Numbered from the stretch's first letter, positions 43,072-52,690 are shown. The stretch is 64,000 bases of DNA from Roseiarcus sp963781895 (GCA_963781895.1 CAWAIM010000037.1:1-64000), one strand, 5' to 3'. Program-made: numbers and translations. The notes: generated by a model from the letters alone, not told the origin.

Positions 43072-44631
43072 ATGCTGCATCCCTCGACGTTTCCGCACCT
43101 GCTGACGCCCGCCGAGATGGGCGAGGCCGACCGCATGACGATAGCAGGCGGAACGCCAGGCGTCGTGCTGATGGAACGGGCGGGGCTGGCGGTGGCGGAC
43201 GAAGCGGCGCGGCTCGCCCGGTCCAGGGGCCGGATCGCGGTCATCTGCGGCCCTGGCAACAATGGCGGCGACGGCTTCGTCGCCGCGCGCCTGCTGGCGC
43301 GCCGCGGGTACGCAATCGAACTTGGCCTGCTGGGCAGTCGCCACGGTCTGCGCGGCGACGCCGCCATCGCCGCCGCTCGATACGAGGGGAAGGTTGTGGC
43401 CGCGGGCGCGATCGATCTTGACGGGGTCGATTGTGTGATCGACGCGTTGTTCGGGGCCGGGCTGGCGCGCGACATCGAGGGCGAGGCGGCGACGATCGTC
43501 GAGCGGATCAACGGCTTCGCCGGCGCCGGCGGGCGGGTGCTTGCCGTTGACGTCCCCTCGGGCGTCGACGGCGAGAGCGGCAAGGTCCGCGGAGTCGCGG
43601 TTCGGGCGACCGCGAGCGTCACCTTCTTCCGGTTGAAGCCCGGCCATCTGCTTCTTCCCGGGCGCGCGCTCTGCGGGGCGATCCGGCTCGTCGATATCGG
43701 CATTCCGGCGAGCGTGCTGACGCGCATCGCGCCGCAGACCTTCGTCAATTCGCCCGCCGTCTGGCGCCGTGCCCTTCAGCGTCCGGACGCCGACAGCCAC
43801 AAATACGCGCGCGGCGCTGTTCTCGTTCTCTCCGGACCCGCGCATCAGACCGGGGCCGCGCGGCTCGCCGCGCGCGCCGCGCTACGCTCGGGCGCCGGGA
43901 TCGTCGCGCTTGCGAGCCCGCTCCCGGCGGTCGCCGTCAACGCCGGGCATTTGACCGCAATCATGGTCGCGCCATTTTCGGGCGTTCGCGATTTCGAGTC
44001 TCTCCTCGCCGACGAGCGCCGCCGCGCGCTGGTGCTCGGACCCGGCGCGGGCGTCGGTCCCGAACTGCGCGGGCTCGTCGCCGCGGCGCTGACGAGATCG
44101 GCGGAGCGGCGGACGATCGTGCTCGACGCCGATGCGCTGACGAGCTTTGCCGGCGAAGCGGAACGGCTCGCCGGACTGATCGCGCGCGGCGGCTGCGCGG
44201 CCGTGCTGACCCCGCATGAGGGCGAGTTCGCGCGCCTGTTCGCCGACGCGCCCGGAGTCAGGGCCGAAGACAGCAAGCTCGAACGGGCGAGGGCGGCGGC
44301 GCGACTCATGGGCGCGGTGGTCCTGATCAAGGGGGCCGACACGGTCGTCGCCGCGCCCGACGGTCGCGCGGCGATCGGCTGGGACCTGCCGCCGACGCTG
44401 GCCACCGCCGGCTCCGGCGACGTGCTGGCGGGCCTCATCGCCGGTCTCGCCGCCCAGGGCGCGCCCGCCTTCGAGGCGGCCTCAGCGGCCGTCTGGATGC
44501 ACGGCGCCTGCGCGCGCGCGCTCGGGCCCGGCCTCATCGCCGAGGATCTGCCGGAGGCCTTGCCGGGGGTGCTGAGGGCGCTGGACCGGACGGGCGGGCG
44601 CTGCTATAAAGCTAATTCAGTATGTGAATAA
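43072..44631 (+). CDS. nnr: Bifunctional NAD(P)H-hydrate epimerase / ADP-dependent dehydratase
   Basis: 519 residues; repairs hydrated NADH and NADPH. N-terminal epimerase (YjeF_N, about 1-210): MTIAGGTPGVVLMERAGLAV, ICGPGNNGGDGFVAARLLAR, VDCVIDALFGAGLARDIEGE, AVDVPSGVDGESGKV. C-terminal dehydratase (carbohydrate-kinase fold, about 230-505): ADSHKYARGAVLVLSGPAHQ, VLTPHEGEFARLFADAPG, VVLIKGADTVVAAPDGRAAI, LATAGSGDVLAGLIAGLAAQ. ATG 43072 is chosen since homology starts there; upstream in-frame codons lead back towards the tRNA. A stand-alone gene. Confidence 0.93.
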   Translation: MLHPSTFPHLLTPAEMGEADRMTIAGGTPGVVLMERAGLAVADEAARLARSRGRIAVICGPGNNGGDGFVAARLLARRGYAIELGLLGSRHGLRGDAAIAAARYEGKVVAAGAIDLDGVDCVIDALFGAGLARDIEGEAATIVERINGFAGAGGRVLAVDVPSGVDGESGKVRGVAVRATASVTFFRLKPGHLLLPGRALCGAIRLVDIGIPASVLTRIAPQTFVNSPAVWRRALQRPDADSHKYARGAVLVLSGPAHQTGAARLAARAALRSGAGIVALASPLPAVAVNAGHLTAIMVAPFSGVRDFESLLADERRRALVLGPGAGVGPELRGLVAAALTRSAERRTIVLDADALTSFAGEAERLAGLIARGGCAAVLTPHEGEFARLFADAPGVRAEDSKLERARAAARLMGAVVLIKGADTVVAAPDGRAAIGWDLPPTLATAGSGDVLAGLIAGLAAQGAPAFEAASAAVWMHGACARALGPGLIAEDLPEALPGVLRALDRTGGRCYKANSVCE

Positions 44632-45045
44632 TGCGCGGACCCGGCCGGCGGGGCGGCAAATTTCTCCAAGCCGGACCAAGCCAAACCAAGCCGGACCAAA
44701 GAAAACCAAGAAAAACCAAGAAAAAAATCCTTGGAATTCCTTGGATTCCTTCGTCCGAATCGTGACTTTTCAATGGGATGCGGCGATTCCAAACAAAAAA
44801 ATTCGCCCCTCTCCTTCCCGTCGCTCGCATGCCGCCCCGATCCGGCCACATAGAACATAAATAGCACGAATTCCGATTTTCAGGAAGAAAATTATATAAC
44901 GCAATGAACAATGTTGTAAATCCCGAGGCGCGTGAGGGACTGGGCCGCAGGTCAGGCGGACGCGTTTCTCCGCCGCCGAACGGGATTTCCCCCGGACGCC
45001 CGAGACGCTATATGACGATCCTCCCGCTTGGCATTCGAGGACGCC
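44632..45045. other. Intergenic region with CCAAG repeats and an AT-rich patch
   Basis: 414 bases without a supported gene. 44666-44730 is a degenerate array of (G)ACCAAG/AACCAAG units ending in a CCTTGGAATTCCTTGG palindrome (about 44728-44745). 44850-44910 is AT-rich and contains a motif shared with 17789-17822 (see findings). A Phe/Leu/Trp-rich open frame on the minus strand is produced by the repeat and looks spurious. Confidence 0.55.
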
Positions 45046-45403
45046 ATGACGAGATCGGTTGTTGCGCTCGTCCTGACGCTGGCGCTTGCCGGCGCCGCCC
45101 CGGCGAGCGGGCAGGAGGCGACGAGCAGCGTAGCGGAGGGGCGCGGCGTCGCGCTCAAAATCTGCGCGCGCTGTCATGTCGTCGCCAAGGATCAAGCCGA
45201 GGCGCCGGTCCTGAAGCCGCCCGCGCCCAGCTTTTCGGCGATCGCCGCGCGGAAAGACGTGACGGAGGCGTCGCTGCGGGCGCTTTCTCGCCGAGCCGCA
45301 CGGGAAAAAGCGCCGAAACGGCAGGATGGCTCCCTTTCTGGTTCCCGGCGCTCAGACCGACGCGGTGGTCGCCTACCTCATGAGCCTGAAGCCGAAGCCG
45401 TAG
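45046..45403 (+). CDS. Small exported cytochrome c, one frameshift
   Basis: About 119 codons. Signal peptide MTRSVVALVLTLALAGAAPA; one haem site CARCH at 40-44 in ALKICARCHVVAKDQAEAPV. After SFSAIAARKDVTEASLRA a one-base shift near 45288 is needed to reach FLAEPHGKKRRNGRMAPFLV and TDAVVAYLMSLKPKP with stop 45401-45403, the usual C-terminus of this cytochrome type with the axial Met in GRMAPF. GAGG precedes ATG 45046. Electron partner unknown. Confidence 0.75.
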
Positions 45404-45562
45404 CGGGGACTGTCGGCTGCGCGGCGAGGCGCGCGAGTCTGTGATCGGGCTCACGGAGAATCGCCGCGCGGTCCGCTAAGTCAAAGTCCGCCGACTTCCG
45501 TAGCGCCGGAGATGTCTATAGTCTTACGGTCGGCGGCAAGCCGGCTTGTGGGCGGCCAGTTC

Positions 45563-45880
45563 ATGGACCTCTCGTCACTCGCCGAACTGGGGAAGGTGGC
45601 CGGCGTCGCCGGCGTCGCGATCGGGATGATCGTGCTGCTGGTGCGTCCTGTCATCGACCGCACGTCGTCGCTGCCCCGCGCCGAGCGCGGGCCGATGCTT
45701 CGCCTGGTCGCGATCGGCGCGTTCGCGATCGGCGCTCTCGGCATTCTCGCCTGGCTGCTCGCCGGCATGCAGATGGGCGCAAGCGTCAAAAGCGGCGACT
45801 GCAGCATCGCCGCCAGCGGAACCGCGAGCGGCAACACGGTCAATTGCAGTCCTCCGCCAGCTCCGGAGAAAAAGCCATGA
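45563..45880 (+). CDS. Small membrane protein with a Cys-containing tail
   Basis: 105 residues from ATG 45563 (a longer start at 45512 is possible). Two transmembrane helices: VAGVAIGMIVLLVRPVID and MLRLVAIGAFAIGALGILAW. The tail GASVKSGDCSIAASGTASGN then TVNCSPPPAPEKKP resembles the N-terminus of the next protein (VETGSCSVATVGNASNNIVT), so the two share a short periplasmic module. Its stop overlaps the next start as ATGA. Function unknown. Confidence 0.65.
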   Translation: MDLSSLAELGKVAGVAGVAIGMIVLLVRPVIDRTSSLPRAERGPMLRLVAIGAFAIGALGILAWLLAGMQMGASVKSGDCSIAASGTASGNTVNCSPPPAPEKKP

Positions 45881-48479
45881 CGCGGCGCGCGTCTTGGTTC
45901 GAGCATGGCTCGTTCAGACGATCGCCTCGTCGTCATCGCGAGCGAAGCGAAGCGATCCAGGCGACGCGCGGGACCGGGCGCGGCTTTGGATGGCTTCGTC
46001 GCTTCGCTCCTCGCAATGACGGCGCCGTCCGGCTGAAGGTCGCGATCGGCGCCGCCCTCGCCGCCGCCTTGGGCGTCGCTGTCCCGGAGGCCGCGCTGGC
46101 GCTGGGCGACAAGGTCGAGACGGGGTCGTGCAGCGTCGCGACCGTAGGCAACGCCAGCAACAACATTGTCACCTGCAACTTCGACATGCCGCCGGAGAAG
46201 CTGAAGGAGCTGATCGAGGCGGCGACGAAGGGCGGCGAGGCGCCGATCCTCGACCGTCTCGTGCAAGTCAGCAAGACGCTCGGCGTGACCGAGGACGCCG
46301 CCAAGACGCTGCTGAAGATCGTCGGCCAGGACCCGAATGTCGCCGAAGACAAGCTGGCCGAGGCGCTGACCAAGGTCGCCAACGACTACAAACGGCTTCA
46401 GGCGCAGGCCGCCGCGCTGAACCCGGAAAACCCGACGGCGCGGGCGCTCGTCGACGCAGGCCAGGCCCGAGATCGACGCCGGGCATTTCGGACGCGCGCA
46501 TGAGCTGCTGCGTCAGGCGACCCAGGCCCAGATCGCCGCCGCGCAGGAGGCGCGCAAGCTCAGAGACCAGGCGCAAGCCGCCGAGGACGCGCAAATGCTC
46601 GGGGCGGCGAGTTCGACCGCGGCGGAGGGCGACGTCGCCCTGACCGAACGCCGCTACCTGGAGGCCGCCGACCTGTTCGGCCAGGCGGCCGGCTACGTGC
46701 CGGCCGGACATCCGGGCGAGCGGGGGGGCTATTTGCAGCGTCAGGCCGACGCTTTGTATCGGCAGGGCGACGAGCGCGGCGACAATGCGGCGCTGCGCCG
46801 CGCCGTGGAGGTCTGCGGACAGGCCCTGGCGGAATTCCCGCGCGAGCGGGTTCCGCTCCAGTGGGCGACCGCCCAGAACAGTCTCGGCATTGCGCTCACG
46901 ACGCTCGGCGAGCGCGAAAGCGGGACAGCGCGGACCGAGCAGGCTGTGGCGACCTTCCGCCTGGCGCTTCAGGCGAGAACGCGCGCAGCCGCGCCGCTCG
47001 ACTGGGCGCAAACCCAGATCAATCTTGGGGTCGCATTGGAAAGGCTGGGAGAGCGGGAGAGCGGAACGGCGCGACTGGAGGAGGCGGCGGCGGCTTTTCG
47101 CGCCGCGGCGGAGGTCTTCACCCTCGAGCAAGCGCCGTCGGAGTGGGTGGCGACGCAGAATAATCTCGGCAGTGCGCTCGCGGTCATCGGTTCGCGGCAA
47201 AGCGGGACGTCGGCGCTCGAGGAGGCGGTGGCGGCCTTCCGCTCGGCGCTTCGGGCGAGGACGCGCGCACAAGCCCCTCTGGCTTGGGCGATGACGCAGT
47301 ACAACCTCGGCAGCGCGCTGCGCCAACTCGGGGAGCGCGAGATCGGGACTGCGAGAACTCGAGGAGGCGGTCGCGGCCTTTCGCAGCGCGCTGGAGGAAA
47401 TGACGCGCGAGAGGGTCCCGCTCAACTGGGCGCTGACCCAGGGCAACCTCGGCGAAGCGCTCGAAAGACTTGGCGAGCGCGAGAGCGGAACGGCGCGGTT
47501 CGAGGAAGCGGCCGCCGCCTTTCGTTTGGCGCTGCAGGAGCTGACCCGCGAGCGCATTCCCCTTCAGTGGGCGCTGATCCAGACCAGCCTCGGCGTCGCC
47601 CTCGAAAGCGAGGGAGAGCGCGAGCAGGGAACAGCCCGGCTGGAGGAGGCGATCGCGGCCTATCGCGCGGCGCTCGACGAACTGGCGCGTGAGGGGGCTT
47701 CTCTGCCATGGGCGATCGCCGAGAACGATCTCGGCAGTGCGCTCAAGGCGCTCGGGGAGCGGGAGGGCGGGACCGCCCGGCTCGAGGAGGCGGCGACCGC
47801 CTTTCAGGCCGCGTCGGAGGCGATGGCGCGTGATCGGGCGCCGCTCCAGTTCGCGGCGGCGCAGAACAATCTCGGCAACGTGCTCGCCGAGCTCGGGAGG
47901 CGCGAAACCGGGACCGCGCGGCTGGAGGCGGCGGTGGCGGCCTTTCACGCGTCGCTGGAGGCCAGGACGCGCGAACAGGCGCCGCTCGACTGGGCGCAAA
48001 CGCAGTTCAATCTCGGCAACGCGCTCGCGGATCTGGGGGAGCGGGACGGCGGGACGACCCGGTTCGAGGCGGCGGCGACAGCCTATCGCGCCGCATTGGA
48101 GATAAGAACGCGCGAACGCGCGCCCCTGCAGTTCGCCGCGGCGCAGAACAATCTCGGCAACATGCTGACGGCGCTCGGGATGCGCGAAGCCGGCACGGCG
48201 CGGCTCGAGGAGGCCGTCGCGGCCTATGGCGCGGCGCTGGAGGCGAGGACGCGCGAACAGGCGCCGCTGCAATGGGCGCAGACGACCGGAAATCAGGGCG
48301 TCGCGCTGATCGCGATCGCCGATCGCAACAATGACCGGGTCGCCGCCGAGACAGCCCTGCGCCAGATCGAGACCGCCTACGAGGCGACGCGCTCAGGCGG
48401 CGATGGGCGAATGTCGGCGTATTTTCAGGGGCGACTGACCAACGCGCAGGCGATTCGCGACCGGCTCAAAAGCCCATGA
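45877..48479 (+). CDS. Large exported TPR protein, two frameshifts and a repeat insertion near its start
   Basis: About 867 codons if joined. Segment 1 (45877 to about 46470): start MTRRASWFEHG, codons derived from a palindromic repeat (45931-46021), a signal-like VAIGAALAAALGVAVPEAAL, a Cys module, and helices (PPEKLKELIEAATKGGEAPI). Segment 2 (about 46470-47355) has AHELLRQATQAQIAAAQEAR and the first TPR units. Segment 3 (to 48479) has the rest. The unit is about 42 residues, of the form TREQAPLDWAQTQFNLGNAL-ADLGERDGGT-TRFEAAATAYRAAL, repeated about ten times. Tandem repeats of this type usually bind proteins. Shifts near 46470 and 47355 break the frame. Translationally coupled to the small membrane protein. 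Confidence 0.72.
45931..46021. repeat. Palindromic intergenic-type repeat inside the TPR gene
   Basis: Arms CGTCATCGCGAGCGAAGCGA (from 45931) and its approximate reverse complement ending TCGCTCCTCGCAATGACG (to 46021) form a long imperfect hairpin. It is the common alphaproteobacterial repeat with GCGAGCGAAGCGAAGC arms, normally found between genes. A second copy is at 56437-56530. Confidence 0.85.
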
Positions 48480-48638
48480 ACGCCGCCCGCGGCGATCCCT
48501 GTCAACGCCGGCAAAGCGTGAAGTTCCAGACCTTCGGCCGCAGAAAGGCGGGCCAGAATCCCGCGCGGATCCGTTTCGCCTGCGCGCCCCATGGGCGCCT
48601 CGCGACGACGGGGCGCGCCGACGGCGCCGAGGCCCTCT

Positions 48639-49088
48639 TCACTCCGGCGGCAGCACGCCCTTCTTGAAGATGAAGCATCCGTAGTGGCGCCGCTCTCCGG
48701 CGGCGAGAATGACGAAGGCGCTCTTGGCCCGTTCGTAGAAGGCGAACCGTTCGACGCCCACGAGCGGCATGTGCCTGCCCACGGCGCGGTCGAGAACCTG
48801 CTGCACTTCGCGCTGCACCGGCGGCACCGCGTCGGGGTCGCCGACGATTTCCATGCGGCACGCCGGGTCGGGCACGAACGAATCGAGCGGCATCACCGAC
48901 AGCACGGCCTCGATCGCGCGCGCCGACGAGACGCCGGCCATCAGGATCGGTTCGCCCGTCACCGTCGACATCGCCGTCGAAAAGGCGGGAAAATTGGTGT
49001 CGACGACCGCGATCTCGTCGCCGTGGCCCATCCGCCGCAAAGCGTAAAGCAGGTCCGCGTCGAGCAGCGGATCAATCCCCCAGAGCAT
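48639..49088 (-). CDS. RbsD/FucU-family sugar mutarotase-like protein
   Basis: 149 residues. Start MLWGIDPLLDADLLYALRRM, then GHGDEIAVVDTNFPAF, is the FucU/RbsD hallmark with the His-Asp pair for anomer interconversion of fucose or ribose. AIEAVLSVMPLDSFVPDPAC and FYERAKSAFVILAAGERRHY, GCFIFKKGVLPPE complete it. No sugar transporter or kinase gene is close, so the in vivo sugar is unknown. An 87-base gap separates it from tilS, same strand. Confidence 0.85.
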   Translation of the reverse strand: MLWGIDPLLDADLLYALRRMGHGDEIAVVDTNFPAFSTAMSTVTGEPILMAGVSSARAIEAVLSVMPLDSFVPDPACRMEIVGDPDAVPPVQREVQQVLDRAVGRHMPLVGVERFAFYERAKSAFVILAAGERRHYGCFIFKKGVLPPE

Positions 49089-49175
49089 GTTTGCCTCCCT
49101 TTCGTCGTTTCGGACGACGATAGCCGGTTTGCGCTCGATTTGGCGAATAGCGGCGCGCCTCGGCCGGCTCGCCGG

Positions 49176-50189
49176 TCACTTCTGCCTGCCGCCTCTCCTC
49201 GCCGGCTCCGGCGCGAAACTCAAACCGCCCTTCGCGGTCAGCCGCACCATCGTTCCGCCGATATTGGCGTTGAGCGCGCGGCGCTCCTTGAGCGCGTTCC
49301 GCAAGGCGCTCGCGAGGGCCTCGACCTTCTCGAGCCCGATCCGGCTCGGGTCGCGCCCGCCTGTCGCGGCGATGCGTGCGCTGAGGACGCGCTGGACAAT
49401 CGCGATCGGCTCCGCGCACAGGGCGCGCGCGTCGATCGCTTCCGCGCCGAGCCTCGCCTCGACGAGCGCCGTCAGCCGCGCCAGCGCCTCTTCCGTCTCG
49501 CCCGCGCGGCGCGCCAGCCGGTCCAGCGTCTCGGCGTTGAGGCCCTCCTCGGCGAGGCGCGCGATCAGCGCGCGCAGGCGCGTGCGCGCGTAGCGCGGAT
49601 CGGCGTTGGACGGGTCGTCGACAAAGCGCGCGCGGCGCGCGCGGCAAAATGCGACCAGGTCGCTTTTCTTGACGCCGATGAGAGGCCTCGCGACCGTGAC
49701 GCCGTCACGCGCGCTCATCGCGTCCATGCCGCGCAGGCCCGCGACCCCGGACCCGCGCAGCAGACGAAACAGCACCGTTTCCGCCTGATCGTCGGCGTGA
49801 TGCGCGGTCACCAGCGCGTCGGCTCGAATCGCGCGCGCGCGATCGATGAGCAGGCGGTAGCGCGCCTCGCGCGCGCGCTCCTGCAGGCGAGTCGCCGGCT
49901 TCGCGCCTTTCCAGACCAGCGTGTGATGGGCAAGCCCGAGACGCCGGCAGAGCGCGGCGACGCTCATCGCCTCGGCGGCGCTTTCCGGTCTTAGGCCGTG
50001 ATCGACGGTCGCGGCCTCGATGCGCGTCTTGCCGCGCCGCGCCGCCCATTCCGCCGCCATCAGCAGCAGCGCCGTGGAATCGGGTCCGCCGGAGACGGCG
50101 ATCAGCAGGGATTTCGCCCGTCCGAGCGGGGCGAGCAGCGCGTCGACGTCGGCCGCCGACAGGGCGCGTGCGCGTCCGGCCTTCAACAA
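49176..50189 (-). CDS. tilS: tRNA(Ile)-lysidine synthase
   Basis: 337 residues. Puts lysidine at the CAU anticodon of tRNA-Ile2. PP-loop SGGPDS at 33-38 (LLIAVSGGPDSTALLLMAAE), then VDHGLRPESAAEAMSVAALC, ARYRLLIDRARAIRADALVT, AHHADDQAETVLFRLLRGSG and DDPSNADPRYARTRLRALIA. Shorter than the E. coli protein because it lacks the full C-terminal domain, as is common in alphaproteobacteria. TTG 50189 (or 50186) is the start, overlapping the cpoB stop; no ATG is near. Confidence 0.93.
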   Translation of the reverse strand: MLKAGRARALSAADVDALLAPLGRAKSLLIAVSGGPDSTALLLMAAEWAARRGKTRIEAATVDHGLRPESAAEAMSVAALCRRLGLAHHTLVWKGAKPATRLQERAREARYRLLIDRARAIRADALVTAHHADDQAETVLFRLLRGSGVAGLRGMDAMSARDGVTVARPLIGVKKSDLVAFCRARRARFVDDPSNADPRYARTRLRALIARLAEEGLNAETLDRLARRAGETEEALARLTALVEARLGAEAIDARALCAEPIAIVQRVLSARIAATGGRDPSRIGLEKVEALASALRNALKERRALNANIGGTMVRLTAKGGLSFAPEPARRGGRQK

Positions 50190-51172
50190 TGATTCTTGGC
50201 CATTTCGCGCTCGGCGAGCTTCTTCACCGAGGCCGGGGCGGCCGGGTAGCGCTTGCCGAATTCGCCGAAGGTCGCGCAGGCCTGTTCCAAATTCCCGAGC
50301 ACGGCGAGCGTCTGGCCGAGCCGCACCATGCTCTCCGGCGCGCGCGCGGACTTGGAATAGTCGGTCGTGACCTTGAGATATTGTTCGGCCGCCTCGCGCG
50401 GGCGCGAACGCTGAAAATAGGTTTCGCCGATATAAAAGATCGCGTCGGGCGTCAGACGATGGCCGCCGTTGGCGGTCAGGAACGCCTTGAACCCGTCTTC
50501 CGCCTGCGCGTACTGGCCGGCCTGGAACGCCTGCAGCGCGGCGTTGAACTGATCGCGCGGTCCATCGATCATCGCCACCCCGGAGCCGACGATTGTCGGC
50601 CCGGCGGCGGGCGGCGGGGGGGCGGCCGGCCGCGCCTTGCCGAGTTCGAGCGGCGGACCGGCGGGGGACGACGGTGGGGCAAGCGGGGCGGAAGGCGGGG
50701 TTGTCCCGAGCTGCCGCGGGGCGCCAGGCGCGCTCGGTTCAGCGTTGGGATCGAACGCGTCCGATCGCTTCGTCCTCGCGGGCGCGGGCGCTTCGACGTC
50801 GGTCGCGGAAGGATTGGCGGCGGCGAGCGGCCGCGGCGCCGCTCCGCCGGAGCGCTCGCCGAACCGGAATTCGACGTCCTGACGGAATTTCTGAAGCTGC
50901 TCCTCGAGCCGGTGCTGAGCGTTCTCGAGTTCCTCGATGCGGCCGTTGGCCTGCCGGAGCTGCTCCTCGAGCCGGTTGATGCGCAAGACCTGAGTCGCCG
51001 CTTCGTCCGCGTCGCCGCCGGATGAGCCCGGAATGTTGGCCGGCGGCGCCATCTGCGCCGATTGCGTCGACGGTCGATGAAACAAATCAAACCCTTGCGC
51101 GTGCACGGGAAACGCGGCCAAGAGGCACGCAAGATGCGCCGCCGTCAGGCGCAAGGGTCGGGCGAACGTCAC
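50183..51172 (-). CDS. cpoB: Tol-Pal system protein CpoB (YbgF)
   Basis: 329 residues from GTG 51172, where a proper signal peptide begins (TFARPLRLTAAHLACLLAAF, cleavage after VHA); longer in-frame starts at 51259 and 51307 would bury it. Coiled coil about 55-95 (RINRLEEQLRQANGRIEELE), a long Pro/Ala-rich linker (about 105-195), then C-terminal TPRs: DQFNAALQAFQAGQYAQAED, TPDAIFYIGETYFQRSRPRE and ACATFGEFGKRYPAAPASVK. Coordinates outer-membrane constriction with peptidoglycan synthesis. Between pal and tilS, the usual order. Confidence 0.88.
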   Translation of the reverse strand: MTFARPLRLTAAHLACLLAAFPVHAQGFDLFHRPSTQSAQMAPPANIPGSSGGDADEAATQVLRINRLEEQLRQANGRIEELENAQHRLEEQLQKFRQDVEFRFGERSGGAAPRPLAAANPSATDVEAPAPARTKRSDAFDPNAEPSAPGAPRQLGTTPPSAPLAPPSSPAGPPLELGKARPAAPPPPAAGPTIVGSGVAMIDGPRDQFNAALQAFQAGQYAQAEDGFKAFLTANGGHRLTPDAIFYIGETYFQRSRPREAAEQYLKVTTDYSKSARAPESMVRLGQTLAVLGNLEQACATFGEFGKRYPAAPASVKKLAEREMAKNHC

Positions 51173-51361
51173 TGGGGGCGGCCTCGTCAAGGTTTCGTCG
51201 CCGGGCCCATACGCCCCACGATCGTCGGATTCAAGGCGGTTTCCGCCGAGGTCAGACATTCGGCCCGAGCCGGCGGCAGCGACTTTCGACGCGTCGGCCC
51301 GAATCAACGTGAGCCTTCGAGTCGCGCCGCGATTGCGACGGATGCGACGCGGCGAGGGCGC

Positions 51362-51866
51362 TCAGCTGCTGCCAGGGGCGCCGTTGAGCACGGTGACGGC
51401 GCGGCGATTCTGCGACCAGCATGAAATGTCGTCGCAGACCGCGACCGGCCGCTCCTTCCCATAGCTGATCGTCTTCATGCGCGCAGCGGAGACGCCTTTC
51501 GCGACCAGATAGTCGTGAACCGTCTGGGCCCGGCGCGCGCCCAGGGCGAAATTGTATTCGCGGGTGCCGCGCTCGTCGGCATGGCCTTCGATCGTGAAGT
51601 TGTAACGATTGTACTGTTTGAGCCACGCCGCCTGTTTGTCGAGCGTCCCGGTGGCCGTCGGGGATAAATCCGTGGAATCGGTGTCGAAGAACACCCGGTC
51701 GCCGACAGTCTGGTTGAATTCCTGAAGGCTGCCGGGGCCCGCCGCGCCATAGGCCGCGGTCGCGCGCCGCCTGGTCAGCGTTGTTGCGCGCGCAGGCGCC
51801 GAGCGCCAGTCCGAGCGCGAGCGCTATCGGCAGCGCAACCGTGCCTTTGATCCCGTGCGCGAACAT
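51362..51866 (-). CDS. pal: Peptidoglycan-associated lipoprotein Pal, frame-disrupted
   Basis: About 168 codons. Starts at 51866 (AGGAGTG six bases before) with MFAHGIKGTVALPIALALGL and a lipobox LGAC with Cys25. After ARNNADQAA a one-base shift near 51765 leads to AYGAAGPGSLQEFNQTVGDR, then FFDTDSTDLSPTATGTLDKQ, NFTIEGHADERGTREYNFAL, GARRAQTVHDYLVAKGVS and MKTISYGKERPVAVC. The OmpA-like domain with GHADERGTREYN binds diaminopimelate in peptidoglycan. tolB and tolQRA are not in the window. Confidence 0.9.
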
Positions 51867-52111
51867 GATTTCACTCCTGACGATGCCTCGCCCGGCCAAG
51901 AGCTAGGCGCCCAGGGTTAACGCAAGGTTCCGGCAACCTTACCGACCCCTTGCCGCGCGATGACGAATGCGGTTGAAACGGCTGGCAGCGTTAACAGCGG
52001 ATTAATGGCCATATTGCGGCGCCACAAGCCTTGCGCCGGCCGCAGTCGCCGGGCAATGTCACGATGCCGTGATCCGGGTCATCACGGATTTGTCGACGGT
52101 TTTTCACTGGA

Positions 52112-52690
52112 ATGAAGCACCACAGGGTCAGGCGGACCGCGCTCCTTGCGCTGGCGATGGCGTTTCTCGCCGCCGCCTGGGTGTGGGACGGCCTGATCGC
52201 GCTCGCGCGGCGGATTGTCGGTCTCGTCCCGTGGACCCGGTTCAAGCAGGCGTTCGCCGCCGTCGTCGATTGCCTGCCGGCGCCGCTGGTGCTGCTGATC
52301 TTCCTCGTGCCGTTTCTGATCGTGGAGCCGCTCCTGGTCGTGGCGACCGTCGCCGTCGCCATGGGCTACGTCGTTTCGGGCGCGATCGCCTGGATCGTGC
52401 TCAAGATGCTCGCGATCTCTGTCCTTCCGGCGATTTTCGACCTGACCCAGCACCGGCTGATGACCATGCCGTGGTTCGCCTGGAGCTACGCGAAGGTGAT
52501 GGCCTTTCATCACTATGCCGACCGCATCGTCGCGCCCTACAAGCATGCGGCGGCGGCGCTGCTTCGCCAATGGCGCCGCCGGGCGGCGGCTGTGACGAGC
52601 CGGACGCCGGGGATCGCCCAGATCGCGGCGCGGATCGCGGCCCGCAGGCGCGCCGCCAACGGACGACCGCCAGTGGCGTGGAAAGGGTAG
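52112..52690 (+). CDS. Conserved membrane protein, function unknown
   Basis: 192 residues. Hydrophobic segments: ALLALAMAFLAAAWVWDGLI, LPAPLVLLIFLVPFLIVEPL, VVATVAVAMGYVVSGAIAWI and VLKMLAISVLPAIFDL. Then a conserved-looking YAKVMAFHHYADRIVAPYKH and a basic, Arg-rich C-terminus likely in the cytoplasm. I recognise no named domain. Upstream is the pal gene in the opposite direction; the shared gap (about 245 bases) would hold both promoters. Confidence 0.75.
   Translation: MKHHRVRRTALLALAMAFLAAAWVWDGLIALARRIVGLVPWTRFKQAFAAVVDCLPAPLVLLIFLVPFLIVEPLLVVATVAVAMGYVVSGAIAWIVLKMLAISVLPAIFDLTQHRLMTMPWFAWSYAKVMAFHHYADRIVAPYKHAAAALLRQWRRRAAAVTSRTPGIAQIAARIAARRRAANGRPPVAWKG

Noticed and set aside
44604..44911. 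Phe/Leu/Trp-rich minus-strand open frames of 87-99 codons after nnr
   Set aside because: They arise from the CCAAG repeats and the AT-rich patch; no start context and no relation to known small membrane proteins.
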